Origin: Plazaster borealis | Lineage: Eukaryota; Echinodermata; Asteroidea; Forcipulatida; Labidiasteridae | DNA length: 64,000 bases | Reading direction: 5' to 3' | NCBI GenBank assembly: GCA_021014325.1 | Contig: CM037464.1 | Location: forward strand, 7,161,127-7,225,126 | Part shown: piece by piece, positions 10,963-23,059 of the stretch | Numbering within the stretch: position 1 is the stretch's first letter | Layout of the letters: every line of letters begins with the position of its first letter | The notes under the pieces: generated by a model | The model's input: only the letters and a program-made list of their open reading frames with translations | What the model was told of the DNA's origin: nothing | Databases searched by the model: none | Translations under genes and position numbers: made by a program

Positions 10963-11402
10963 ATTAATTTGTCCTCTGTAGATGGTATTGAAAAACTAAA
11001 CAGGAATTTGTTTAATAGGTACAAAGTACACTGGCCTAACATAGCCGACTGGTTACAAAGTACATTTTTCTTTATTTTATCAAAACATTTCCGTTCAAAA
11101 GTATGGGGGTCATCGTCCTTTTAAGTACGTACAACACAATATAAAACTGTATTGTCCGTGGATAATATGAGACATTTTAATATGCGGCCTTTTTTTATAA
11201 AAACACACAGTAAGCCTACTAAACGCCAACAAAACAGAGGATACAATCTGTAAAAGATTATATTTAATTTAAAAAGTTTAACAGTTAACCCTAAAAAGAT
11301 AAAAGGGCAGACTAAAAAAAACCATCATACAACAAAAATAGGTGCAAAACGTAAGTTTGACTATACACAGCAATAATGTCATTGAACAGAAGTAGTACAT
11401 GG
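10963..11402. other. Upstream of UGT, no recognisable gene
   Basis: This is A+T-rich sequence before the foldback element. No clear TATA box is placed close to the UGT start codon. Confidence 0.4.
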
Positions 11403-11410
11403 AGGCAGAT

Positions 11411-11995
11411 ATGGCAAGCCATATGCCCAATAATTCGATAAACACTGTTTATCACCGATAAACACTGTTTTTCGCCGATAAACACTGTTTTTCGACCGAT
11501 AAACACTGTTTTTCGAGAAAAACTATGTTTATCACTTGATAAACACAGTTTATCTTGATAAACACTGTTTTTCGCCGATAAACTAAGTTTTTCGCCGATG
11601 AACAGAGTTTATCGAGATAAACATTGTTTATCAACTGATAAACACTGTTTATCGAAAAACTCTGTTTATCGCTTGATAAAAAGAGTTTTTCGGGGTGATA
11701 AACAGAGTTTTTCGATAAACACTGTTTATCAACTGATAAACATAGTTTTTCGATAAACACAGTTTTTCGCCGACGCCAAATGCCCAATAATTCGATAAAC
11801 AGTGTTTATCAGTCGATAAACACTGTTTTTTGAGAATAACTGTGTTTATCACTCGATAAACATTGTTTTTCGCCGATAAACAGAGTTTATCGCGAAAAAA
11901 CTCTGTTTATCGACTGATAAACACTGTTTTTCGATAAACATAGTTTTTCGATAAACATGGTTATTCGTACACCGTCTAAAGAGGGCGCCATAGTG
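11411..11995 (+). repeat. Foldback element, left arm
   Basis: Tandem units have the sense GATAAACACTGTTTWTCG with spacers of 0-6 bases. The inner edge continues into GAGGGCGCC, which has a counterpart at the other arm's inner edge. Confidence 0.85.
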
Positions 11996-12837
11996 CCCGC
12001 TCTTGCAGAGCTGTGCGCTCTAATGCAGCTGGTATACACGTGTACCTGCGAGGTATATACCGCGCCGGTGTAACTATTTCTATGTCACATGCGAAATAGT
12101 TGAAATTGATCAGTTTATAACATTAATTTTCCCCCGTATTGTCTTAATTGTCTACAACTTCAATGGTTTGCAAACCATGAAGTTACTGTTACATGCACTA
12201 CGCTTGGTGGCTTTATCGAAGCCTTTAATCGCCCCACTACCAAATAGAGTCGAACGGGCTGCAAATCCTACCCTGTTACCCCTTTTTTCATCCTGTTTCA
12301 TGTTTGCTTCGAGCTTTCGAGAGGTAAAAATCGTTAACAGATTTTACCAGCATCCCTAAAACGTAGACTAATATAATCATATAGATATGAAATTTATTTC
12401 CTTACACATCCAACACAACGGCGTACAAGCGCTAAAGTAACAGGATGAATAGTGTTAGGTAAGAAATGTTGTTTTAGATGTGGGAGGACGGAAAACCCGA
12501 AACGGGGAACTGGAAACCCATATTTGCCATATTTGATGAGAAATAAATAAAACCAATTTCCGATTGGAGTTTATCGCTCATGAGCGTTTTATTCATGCAT
12601 TAGATAACACATGCAAATGTGTAATCGGTTTTCCACTATTTTCTCGTGACCCAGATGGCCGATCGATCTCAAACTTCTACAGGTTTGTCAGTTTATGTAT
12701 ATGGTGGATTATATAAAGTGCTTACACTGCCAGCAACTGGTTTGTTAGCAAAAACCAATTCTGTAATGTTCCTTTAATTTCGTGAAATAGGACACACTGT
12801 CACAACAAACTCTCCAATAATTTGAGCGCAAATCTGC
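11996..12837. other. Centre of the foldback element
   Basis: No transposase-like frame is present. A 63-residue frame at 12168 has no motif. The element therefore looks non-autonomous. Confidence 0.5.
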
Positions 12838-13455
12838 AGGACAGCGCCCTCCCGAGGCAGACTTTATAACCATGTTTATCGAAAAACTATGTTTATCGAA
12901 TGATAAACACTGTTTATCGAATGATAAACACTGTTTATCGAATTATTGAGCATTTGGCGTCGGCGAAAAACTGTGTTTATCGCCAAAACTGTGTTTTTCG
13001 AGTGATAAACAGAGTTTATCGAAAAACTCTTTATCAAGTGATAAACAGAGTTTATCGAATTATTGAGCACTTGGCGTCGGCGAAAAACTGTGTTTATCGA
13101 AAAACTATGTTTATCAAAAAACTGTGTTTATCAAGTGATAAACAGAGTTTATCGAAAAACTCTGTTTATCGACCGAAAAACTCTGTTTATCAAGCGATAA
13201 ACAGAGTTTTTCGATAAACAGTGTTTATCAGTTGATAAACAATGTTTATCTCGATAAACTCTGTTTATCGGCGAAAAACTATGTTTATCGTCGAAAAACA
13301 GTGTTTATCAAGATAAACTGTGTTTATCAAGTGATAATCATAGTTTTTCTCGAAAAACAGTGTTTATCGGTCGAAAAACAGTGTTTATCGGCGAAAAACA
13401 GTGTTTATCGGTGATAAACAGTGTTTATCGAATTATTGGGCATATGGCTTGCCAT
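12838..13455 (-). repeat. Foldback element, right arm
   Basis: This is the inverted counterpart of the left arm, with units reading AAACAGTGTTTATCG. The last 45 bases match the left end almost base for base. Confidence 0.85.
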
Positions 13456-13463
13456 AGGCAGAA

Positions 13464-14560
13464 CCCGCATGGTACAGCAGCTTACCGTTCCAGCTGTCCA
13501 TTGCAAGACAATAGTTGTTATGCTAATTTGAATACAAGTTCCCCTATAAATCACAACTGTTGTCAACTCGTGCGTAACTATTTTCATGTTGAACAAATAC
13601 AAATATTACTAAAGAAGGACTTGAATCTGTGACCCCGGATAACGTGCCGTTATCTATTTAAATATCGATGTACAAATTCCGGATAACGTGCCGTTATCTA
13701 AATATAGATTTAAAAATACAGGTTATATTTCAAATGATGGCCACGAACGTTCAATTAGTTTTAGCATCATGGTAAACATTCCATGGGACATGGAAAGGTA
13801 AAAACTTGTCATAGTATACTTTAACTTGGATAAACGCATGAAAATGTAAACGAAGTATAACAATCATTATTTGAAGTGTATTTATTTATTTATTTATTTT
13901 GTTTCTTGTCTGCAAATCAAGCAACGGAGATCGGTCACAAGCGGATGGAATAATTTAAAGACCTCCATGGACAGGTTTGTCACATGATGTTGTCTTAACT
14001 GCCATTTCGTAGAGAAAAAAATATGCAATGCATTCAGTTTTTCGTCACTTATGTTTAAATATCAATTTAATACAGTTGAATTTTGAGGTATGCTCAAATT
14101 GCTTTCAAAAGTGGGTTACTTTCCGACTTGTTGTACCAAACTGCGAAAACTGTGTTAAATTGATTTTATTGGTATATTTGACAACACCGGTATGGTGTTA
14201 ATTTCACGAACGATGTAGTGATGGGGATAATTAACACCGTGTCGGTGTTATCACATATACTAAGAGAATCACTTAAACACCTCCTTTTTTTGCAGTGCAC
14301 CCTGTACAAGTTTAATCAACTCCAAAAATCAGCAAACCAAACCTTTTTCCTCTCAAATGCTGGGCCCCAGTGCCCATTGTAGCCGAACACCATCCTGACC
14401 GCAACACTGATATGATCTTTGTGGACGATTCGGTATGTTTATTTTCATCAATTTTCGCGGCTATTTTTGATGAGTTTCAGGCAAACCATTTCAATTTGAC
14501 TCGTGAATAAAAACACCGCGCATGAACGGACAACACTTTACTCACGGATAAACGCTCAAA
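13464..14560 (+). repeat. Inverted duplication, right arm
   Basis: This is a shortened reverse copy of 7835-10205. It lacks the SINE and MITE block, and it carries a relic of UGT exon 2 at 14361-14432. Confidence 0.75.
14361..14432 (+). pseudogene. Relic of UGT exon 2, 3' end
   Basis: The sequence matches the last ~72 bases of UGT exon 2 (the CPLQSNTILTA to DDP part) and is followed by the same donor GTATGT. In-frame stops (TAG, TGA) interrupt it. The 5' two thirds of the exon and its acceptor are deleted. It is dead and lies in the right arm of the inverted duplication. Confidence 0.8.
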
Positions 14561-16330
14561 TTATCAGTACAAACATTATCCGCAGAACATTTTACACAAG
14601 TTTACCTTCTAATGAAGTCTCCATCCAGACCATGCCATGCAATTTTGAAGAAAAAAAGGGTCATGAGTTGAAGTCAAACAGAAGCGACAAATAATTTGTT
14701 GAGTAATGTTTAGTTGGGTCACAATAATTGTGTGAGAACAAATTATTTCGAGCGCTCAAAATAATTGATTTCTTGTGAAATTGATTTTGTTTCTGTTTTC
14801 AGTATTTGTTCCCACCATAATGTCCCTTTCGGTGCTTTGTAGAACAACCCTTGATCTATGAACAACTTGACGGTAAAGCATCTATAAAATAACTTTGTTG
14901 GTGATCCCTTCATTATATAAACCATTCAAGGACCATTTTGACAACATGAAATCCTTTCGAGTGTTGTTAACAAAAACAAACATTGCTAAATTCCCCGAAA
15001 AATGAGAGAAGAACAAAAAGAAGAAAAAAAACCTCGAGACTATCATAAAAGTGGTCTTTATGTATGGTAAAGACTAAAAACTCTCGTAAAACAAAACGTC
15101 AATAATGGTCTGGCTCCCTACCCCTCCCACAAGCTCACGGCTAGACCGGCAAGTTGGGGAGTTCTTGCTCCCGGGGTTTGTCTCTCCATACCTCCATAGT
15201 CCCACTGGCCCCACCAGACACGGCACCGGCTGTACGGGATGCTAAAAAAAATTCCTGAACCTTTCAGGCAGTGTCCGTGGAGTTTAAGCCAATCAGAGCG
15301 AGGACGTCACATAATACCGCTTTTTCAATGGCCCACATACAAATGTACACTGTACTGCCCGAAAGGTTCAGGGGAAAAAAATTGCGTACGGGATATACCC
15401 CAAGGTTTACGTTCCGCTATAGCTCCCACGCTGGTGCGCCGTAAAACACGCTTCCGTTGCACGGACTCTCTGAACGCGAATCTAACGTTCGATTTTTCAT
15501 CATTATTTACAACTTGTATCCATAATCTGAATACATAGTCTTTTTTTTAAGTACTCATGAATAATTGTAGAAAAACAATTTTTTAATTTGGTCCAGTTAA
15601 TCACTATTATACGGCTGAAAGTAAAACTAACTCCGAAGATCACGTGATTTATCCGAACCACTCAGATAATTCATGTGACTTTCGTTTTTTGAAAAATGCT
15701 CGTAACGGCCAAATTTCATGTTTTCGTTTAGGAACCGTTCTTCTCCATTCCTGGAAAACCTTTTGAGTCATGTTTTAGTCTAGTTTGTAGCCGAAATAGC
15801 CCAACGAAGCCGGTGTGTCCCTTTAATCCTACGTCACTAAATTACGTAAACAGTTAACCGGAGTGCCCATTTAAACTTTTAATTTCATTATTAAACAGTG
15901 GGCCTAATCTGATATAGATGATTATTGTGTGACGTCACTTTCGTAAAATAAAGGATTATTGGTAGGATGTGGGTTTATTGCCGCCCAATTATTCAAGGTT
16001 ACGTCCATATGATCGCGGTCTAGTTGATTCGTAAAAATTCGTTTGAGCCCGTTGATGTTACAAAAATATTTCAAGTAAAATTAAAAGATCGATATGGATG
16101 AAAGTGCTTAAAAAGTGTGTCTATTTCTCTGTTTTTAGGTGTACGGAGGCTTGATTTTCACCCCTCAAAACGCGAAAGCTCGTAGTTACAGGCCCCAACC
16201 GGCTTCGCCCTTGTAGTCTGTCAGCTTAAAGAGTCCATATGCATTTTTTTTATACAATCTTTGAAACTTTCAGAATCATCTATCTACACATCAACAAATC
16301 CAAATCCACTTGATGCCTAATTTTCCTATC
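14561..16330. other. No recognisable gene
   Basis: Short frames have no recognisable motif. A TCCCTTTAAT end near 15820 may be the edge of an old TTAA element. Confidence 0.5.
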
Positions 16331-17020
16331 ACCCCTAGGGCGGCCATTTTGAAAATCAAAATGGCCGCTATTTTGGGCATATTTAGCACATGTTTTGTGC
16401 ATATGAGCACATTAAATATGATTGAATTGACAAAGATCTTTATTTTCCAAACTTGTATTAAGTATTATTCCATTTTTTAATACTTCCAATACTTTGATGT
16501 GTTTCAGCGGCCATTTTGAATTTCAAAATGGCCGCCATTAGTGGTAATACATGTACACGTATTAAATATACATTTTGGTTTCAATGTTTCACTTTTTAAT
16601 TTGTTTGCTAAGCACAGTTGGCCAATTTTAAGAATGACAGTTGGTGTTAACATTTCTGGAAAAATACCGAGATGAGATGCTTTGAAGGTCATGTGGCCGT
16701 CATTCGTGGTAATACATACATACTCGTATTAAATATACGTTTTCGTCTCAATTGTTTACTTTTAATTTTTTGTTAAGCACAGTTAGCCTATTACCCACTG
16801 ATCATCTCTATTTAACAATGACAGTAGGTGTTAACATTTCTGGAAAAATACCGAGATGAGATTGCATCTCATTTTGAAATTCAAAATGGCCGCCATTTAT
16901 GGTAATACATGTACACGATACATACATTTTCGTATAAATGTTTTACTTTTACTTTTTTAAACTTTTTTTTAGCACAGTTAACATATTAACCACTGATCAT
17001 CTCTAGTGACTTATTTAACA
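16330..17020 (+). repeat. ~180-bp tandem repeat with AAAATGGCCGCC palindromes
   Basis: Three units start near 16505, 16690 and 16870. Each has GGTAATACATRYACNCGTATTAAATATACRTTTT, a poly-T part, AAGCACAGTT, and TGTTAACATTTCTGGAAAAA with a following ATACCGAGATGAG. Palindromes such as GCGGCCATTTTG with CAAAATGGCCGC lie at 16340-16369 and 16508-16537. Confidence 0.7.
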
Positions 17021-17489
17021 AATGGCAGTTGCTGTTAACATTTCTGAAAAAAATACAGACATGGGATTGCATCTTAAGAGCTTTTTTCTGCCCAAAAGAA
17101 TTTTTTACAGCCAGTCAAAGAGAGGCACCTTCAGGTTAAGACAACATATTCAAAGAAAGACTGGATACCCCAAAACTCTTCCAATGGACATGTCAAACCT
17201 TCCGGAAATCCACAGATCACAACTTTGCTGAGCAAAAATTATGATAAACACTTCTAGGATATAACTTGATGATGTTGCAGAGCATCCCTTTGGGCATATC
17301 TGTCATTGTATTATTAAAAGGATAGCCTCTGGACTTGAACAAAGAGACCTTAATTTTGTTTTAACGAGAGCTTTGTGATTAATTAATAATGATAATATAC
17401 AACATTTATTAGGCGTTTAATACGGATGTTTCTAAGCGCACCATTGTTTTGACTGAAGTATGAGACCTATTCCTTTGCATAGCACCATG
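17021..17489. other. No recognisable gene
   Basis: A 69-residue frame at 17022 overlaps the end of the tandem repeat and has no motif. Confidence 0.45.
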
Positions 17490-17698
17490 TAATGGTTTAA
17501 AAGGTGCTGTGGCGCAATATATGCTGCCGATCAGACCAGGAACACCGGGGCGAACCCCTTCTCTTTACGATAAGTGCACTGGGTTCTTTTACGTGCATTA
17601 CACAACACACGGGACCAACGGCTTTACGTCCCATCCGAAGGACGAAGCATGTGGTTAAGTGTCTTGCTTAAGGACCGCTCGGCCACGACACGCCACAA
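17490..17698 (-). mobile_element. tRNA-derived SINE copy, shortened
   Basis: It shares ACACAACACACGGGAC, GGCTTTACGTCCCATC and the head GTGTCGTGGCCGAGCGG (minus strand) with the SINE at 8632-9511. The part between the head and the body is deleted. Confidence 0.65.
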
Positions 17699-18440
17699 TT
17701 TTGGATCCAAGTTATGTAAGATTTAAACAATTCATGCATAGGTAGCATTATGCATGGTCTTCTTCCAAATACATATGCCTTGAATAACCTATCTGACTTC
17801 AATAAACAGTGGCCTATGTACCTTTAAAGAGGAAGGGAAATGTCAAATTCATTTTTGTGATGTACTCATTTTCCAATAAAGAGTCTTCACGTGAGTCGGG
17901 AAAAAATTACTAGTCTCTAACATCACGTTAAAATGGTGTTAATTGCCATTGTTTCCAATACCCTTCCAGTGCAAAATTTGTCGACATCCAAAACATCCGA
18001 TGAAATCATTCTGAGAAAAATGGGACTGTAATTTTTTGTACGGGATGTTTTGGTTAATTACTGACGTTTTCGGAGCAAAATTTGAAACATGACATCATTG
18101 CATTTTAACATTTAATGGGTCTTTACATTCCCAGGAGGACTATTTCGTCAGAAAAAATGTCAAATTCTGGGCCGTTTTGAATGAATATCATTGAAAGTCA
18201 GGATCGGAATGAACAAAAACATTCTTGTACAAAAATGTACAGACCCATTTTTCTCAAATGATGATATCGGAAGTTTTGCCCCGTAAGGTTATCAAGGGAC
18301 CCTGTAAAAGTCCATAACTTGTCATGTACATTGGAAACAATTCGCCTGATTATTTTATAATACTTGAAGATAATATTTATATCAGCTCTTATGTCTCTCT
18401 AATCTGTAGCTAAGTCTAGTTCTTCACGGCCTGCTTGTTT
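17699..18440. other. No recognisable gene
   Basis: Nothing supported; there is no open frame of note. Confidence 0.5.
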
Positions 18441-18446
18441 AGAATG

Positions 18447-19250
18447 TTACACGTCTGGTAAGTTTCCCCTATGTTGCGATATGACAATATTTGGTACATT
18501 CTCTGAGATCTTAGCTATTAATGCTTTGCGTGTTATAGTTGTATGATGACGTGTTTTTTCTATTATCTCCTTATACAAATTTTCTGCCTGAATTGTGGTT
18601 ATGTAGTCTCCAGAGTCAATGTTTTCCTGCAGAAACAAAATCAATCTCTGCAATGAACTGTCTCGTGTTGTGAACGTTTTTGTAAGTTGTGCATTTTTTA
18701 GGCCAATTAACTTATTTGTGCAAATATTTGAGCTAGCAACTATTGTGGTACACAATGTCCCTTGTAAGTAGGTCATTCTCTTCTATTACATCAGCGAGTT
18801 GTAATTTCCACAGATCATTGTCACTTTTTTCAACAACCTCTTTAATTGATCTTCCCCGGTTGACACTTTGTTGGCAAGCATGTTTGGTTTCATCTTTTTT
18901 TGGTAGTATCCCATCCTTGACAAAAGAAACACTCCTGAGGAATAAAATGCTCAGCAGTAGATCTTGTAAATTTTCCTGATTTCATACAAGGGGGTGTAGA
19001 AAATCGACCTTTTAGATTTTGTAGTGGGTCAATATTTTTGGAACCACTTTTCATCTCTTTCATTTCATTTCTAGTTTTTGAAGTTGTATCACCAAAGCAC
19101 ATGCGATGCCACTGTGCACCTTTCTCAAGGAGTTCATCCTCTGTTGTTCCACGTAGTCTTTGTGAAATATTTAAGAAATCAGGATTGCCTAATTCACACC
19201 TCTAATATGCACACTACACAGAAATGTCTCAACTGAGGACAAATGCTTTG
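18447..19250 (-). pseudogene. Decayed repeat-family gene with zinc-finger-like CxxC...HxxC spacing
   Basis: In the minus sense the frame reads DELLEKGAQWHRMCFGDTT and continues to PQECFFCQGWDTTKK, then about 50 residues later to TRDIVYHNSC before a stop. A shifted frame continues to 18447 with NAQLTKTFTTRDSSLQRLI and ends SQHRGNLPDV. The CFFC followed by HxxxC resembles a cysteine/histidine domain found in multicopy invertebrate proteins of transposon origin (from memory; not verified). A stop, a frameshift and a missing upstream start mark it as broken. Confidence 0.5.
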
Positions 19251-20659
19251 GTGTTGTAAGCTTGTCATTTTTTCAGAACAGGTTGACACTTAATGCACAG
19301 ACTGAAATATGTTGGTTTTATTTTAGCGGGGGGCTGATCTGTGCTCATGATGTTGAATATAGTGAGCCCAAGTCTTATCTTGTTTCACAATTTGTTGTAC
19401 TTGTGTTTGTGTACTAAGAACAAGATTTTTAAAAAAGAAAAAATCACGAAACTGCCGCCCTAAAAACACAACGATGCCTTGGGGCTGTTGTGTTAGCATG
19501 GTTAGTGTTAATATGAAAACTGCAGTTGAGTTAGGCTTGATCTTAGCGATGTAAATACTCAAGGACTGTCAATAAAAGTGACAGACAGTTTGTAGTATTA
19601 TTTATATAACGTCAGGATATCTATTTACATACACATTTTAGTTGAGATTTGAATAACGTAGTGCCCCCCAAAAATGACAAAAATTATCGACACAACAATA
19701 ATACGGGCCTAATATCAGTCGTGTACCCTGTCTCACACTGAAGAGAATATATAATAAATACCATAGGGCGCCAGACTAATTTCACCACGTTGACGAGTGT
19801 GAAGTAGCTGTCAAACTCAAACCACGGAGGAAGACAGAAAAGTGATATTCCTGAAGGTGTTTGTGGCTACTTTCTTTTCTGTGTTATATATATCTGGTAA
19901 CATTACTGCATTTCTTATTACTCACAAGATTATTTTGGCAAAACAGCAGACTGAAGGGACTAGTTTCGATAGTGAAATCCTGCCGTAAGTTCAAGACGTC
20001 GTCAGGTGCACGCAGTCAATGTTTTGGTGACTTTCGGATACCTTTGCATGCGTATACGTCGTGGTATTCCGTTTGAGAAACCCGCCCAATCAGAATCATA
20101 TTACACGGCAGTAATTGGACGGATTCCGAATAATGCAAGGATCGTCATTTGGGCGCAAATTGTAAAATCACATATCGTATAGTTTAGTCGTCTAGATTTT
20201 AGCACGGAAAAAGCCTTCAAAAACATCTTTCCGGGCATAGGAAAAATGGGCATTAAGTGGATTTGTATTCTTTAGTGTTTCAGGAGTAATCCCTGAAATT
20301 TTCAAAGATTGTATACAAAATTACATATGGGGGAAGTTTTTCGACCATAAGCCCACTGACTATTGGAACCCACCAGGGGCCGTAAAGCCGGCCCCTGGAC
20401 CCCACCCGTTACAGCGCCCAGTTGCAAATCTAACAAGTAATGCAGGGAGTCTGTCAACGTACACATTTAAAAAACAATTTTAAGATTCATCGATAACACA
20501 GAAGAGATGTTGAGGGATAATTCATGAAGGCCCCCGTTAACATACATAAATGGTGTCCATCAACGAACCCGGGGGGGGGGGCAGGGTTGAAATGCCATAA
20601 GTGCTATGACTCTTGATATCCCCTCCCCCTCCCCCTCCCCCCGACATTTCAAGACGGAT
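19251..20659. other. No recognisable gene
   Basis: There are low-complexity runs (G-run near 20571, CCCCTCCC near 20625). Nothing else is recognised. Confidence 0.5.
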
Positions 20660-21140
20660 TGACGCCCATGAAAATAATGTGTATAGGGGTAAAGTACCTT
20701 TTTTCACTATTTCACCCTAGGTCTGTTATGGACCCTATTCATATTGATAAAAACATTATGATGAAAGGTTTACTATTAGTGTCGTTTAGAAAATTATGCC
20801 ATAAAACTGATGTGTAACTGAATCACTTTATACTTAATACATAAAGAAGCAATCGTCAATGCTAATGATCCAGATAAAATAATATTTATAGGGGTGAAGT
20901 ACTTTTCTTCACAGTATGTTAGTGCTGTGTAAAAAAACTGCCTTAAAACTGATGTGTAACTGTAGTAAGCACTGTATAATCGGTACCGGTACTTCAAGAA
21001 GCAATCGTCAAGGCTGATGGTCCACGTAAAATAATGTTTATAGGGTTGATGTACTTTTCTTCTTAATGTCAACCTATTAGGTATGTTATGGGGCCTATTC
21101 TATTCATATTAATAACGAAATTATGATAAAAGGTTTACTT
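20660..21140 (+). repeat. Tandem repeat, about three diverged units
   Basis: The phrases AAATAATRTKTATAGGGG, GAAGTACTTTTCTTCAC, AAAACTGATGTGTAACTG and GAAGCAATCGTCAAKGCT recur with spacing of about 140-160 bases. The 92-residue minus-strand frame here follows the repeat and is not a gene. Confidence 0.6.
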
Positions 21141-21712
21141 TTTTTTACTTTATACTCAGTACTTTCCAATACCTGTGGGAAAAATCCACAGGCATGCTGA
21201 TGAAGGGTCCGGGGTTCAAATCCCACCCGAGAAGTATACCTGTGGATTTTTCCAGCAGGACTTGAACAGTACTGATTATACAGTGCTTATAACACAGCGG
21301 ACAATGTAATTTAGTAAAACTAAAATAACAAAGGTTAGTTACACCTGTTTGTGATGAAATATAAAATATGGTAATTTATTTTAGTTTTAGGGAAAAAAAA
21401 TGACGACAGCTTCTAAGCAAGGGACAACCCCTCCCTCAAGGATGAAGGGTGACCTGTTAACTAGCGGGCTCTTGGCAGTGATGGAGAAGTCATCGCATGC
21501 TTACCTCGGGATGGTGTTCTTTCAATTACCATATCCTTTTAGTTTGTCCATATGTATGGTGCAACTGTCATAACAAAAAAAAGTACAAAATTCTTTAGTA
21601 TCTTTTCAAGGAAAGTGACAGCAAATCTTAAGGTGTAAAAACTGCAAAAAGGACTTTATGGTGGCTCAGCATTAACGAACTGAAAGTGAAGAGTAAGTGA
21701 ATCAAACACAGT
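21141..21712. other. Unannotated stretch with a tRNA B-box-like site
   Basis: GGGGTTCAAATCCCACCC near 21210 has the pol III B-box form. CCTGTGGATTTTTCC at 21239 pairs with GGAAAAATCCACAGG at 21178. This is probably a SINE relic. Confidence 0.35.
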
Positions 21713-22654
21713 TCTTAAAGGGAAAGTTCAGAATTTTAAAAACATTTTTTTTTCATCTAAAGCTTACAGAGCTGCTAAGATTTTATCTCATTCTACAAGA
21801 GATTATTAAGTTGTCTTCGATTAGATTGCTCTATCTTGTAGGCTACACAAACATTGGTATTGCATGTATACGGGTCACATGAATTTGAAGCTACAGTACA
21901 ACTCACACCTCTCTTTGTAGCGCCAATATTTTGAGATCAAAGGTCATAAATGAACGTAATATAGTTCTGATTACTGATCCTTGTAATAAATTACAGAAAA
22001 CCTCAAATTGGCACCAGGTAGAGGGGTGGATTGACAATGGCTAGGGCTGACACTAAAAGAAGGCATGGTAATGTTTTTAATTTAAAACGTTCAAGACATC
22101 AAGTTGGTAGGCCTACCAATAATGTGCTGACAAAATCACGAACATTCCTGTTGCCTTGGAGAAACCAAGCAGATCTAGTTTCTACTCATGTTTTCTTCCG
22201 AATGGAAATGTCATCAAAATGAAGATACAAATGATCAAACAATTCTTTTGGCAGTAATGCCAGTTGGGTGTAATATTGAAGAAAAAAGCTGTTTATATAC
22301 AAAAATGTGATGATGGATTCGGAGAATTTAATAAATTATTACAACTTAAAGAAGTTTCTCAGCTGTGTTTGTACTATAAAGTGAAACTTTGCTGTTGATA
22401 TCTCATTAATAATATGTAAGTTCATGCACCAGCCAGCACCCGGTGTTGCCAATTCTTCGCCCACCATCACGATCAATGGAAATCCTCTTAATTCTGTTGA
22501 TCACTTCAAGTACCTTGGATCCACCATTTCTCGTGATCTCACCCTCGGATGCCGAGCTTGCTGCTCGTACTAAACCTGCATGGGCTGCCTTTGGTCGTCT
22601 GCGAAAAAGACTCTGGATCAGACGTGGTATCAGGATCTCAACAAAACTCAGGGT

Positions 22655-22868
22655 CAGGGGCGGATCCAGGATTTTCCAAACGGGGGGCGTGAAAATATAC
22701 CAAGCAGCAAAATGATAAATGAAGTTTGTTGCGCCTGCGTAACACAAAGCTTCCCCATTTCTCCCTCCCCTTCTCTCTCTCTCCCTCTTTTTTCCTTTTC
22801 TCCCTCTTTTTTTTTTATATGAAAAAAGGGGGGGCGTGCGCCCCCACGCCCCCCTGGATCCGCGCCTG
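22655..22868. mobile_element. Small hAT-like non-autonomous element
   Basis: The ends are CAGGGGCGGATCCAGG and, inverted, CCTGGATCCGCGCCTG. The left flank CTCAGGGT and right flank ACTGGGT resemble a worn 8-base target duplication. Removing the element restores the LINE frame STKLR-VYHAV. It encodes nothing. Confidence 0.7.
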
Positions 22869-23059
22869 ACTGGGTCTACCATGCTGTCATTCTACCTTGC
22901 CTACTCTACTCAGCCGAAGCGTATACACTTTACAGGCGTCACATCAAACGACTCTCTTGAGTCCATCCAAGACAGCTACGATCTCTTCTTGGGATCAAAT
23001 ATTCGGACCACATAACCAACAACGAAGTGCTAACACGAGTCAACAACATTGAGAGCATC

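Larger units (their letters stand above)
11411..13455. mobile_element. Foldback-type transposable element with palindromic arms
   Basis: The outer ends are exact inverted copies, ATGGCAAGCCATATGCCCAA at the left and TTGGGCATATGGCTTGCCAT at the right. The flanks read AGGCAGAT (11403-11410) and AGGCAGAA (13456-13463), a likely 7-8 base target-site duplication. Each arm is about 585-620 bases and made of about 25 tandem units of the palindrome CGATAAACACTGTTTATCG and variants. The arms enclose about 840 bases without a recognisable transposase. The unique centre contains a worn piece of a TTAA element (about 12620-12775). Confidence 0.85.

Noticed and set aside
11411..13455. CRISPR-like array
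   Set aside because: The units are nearly adjacent without unique spacers, and the whole is an inverted repeat with a flank duplication, fitting a transposon.
22406..22882. 158-residue minus-strand frame
   Set aside because: It is the antisense of the LINE plus the hAT-like insertion.
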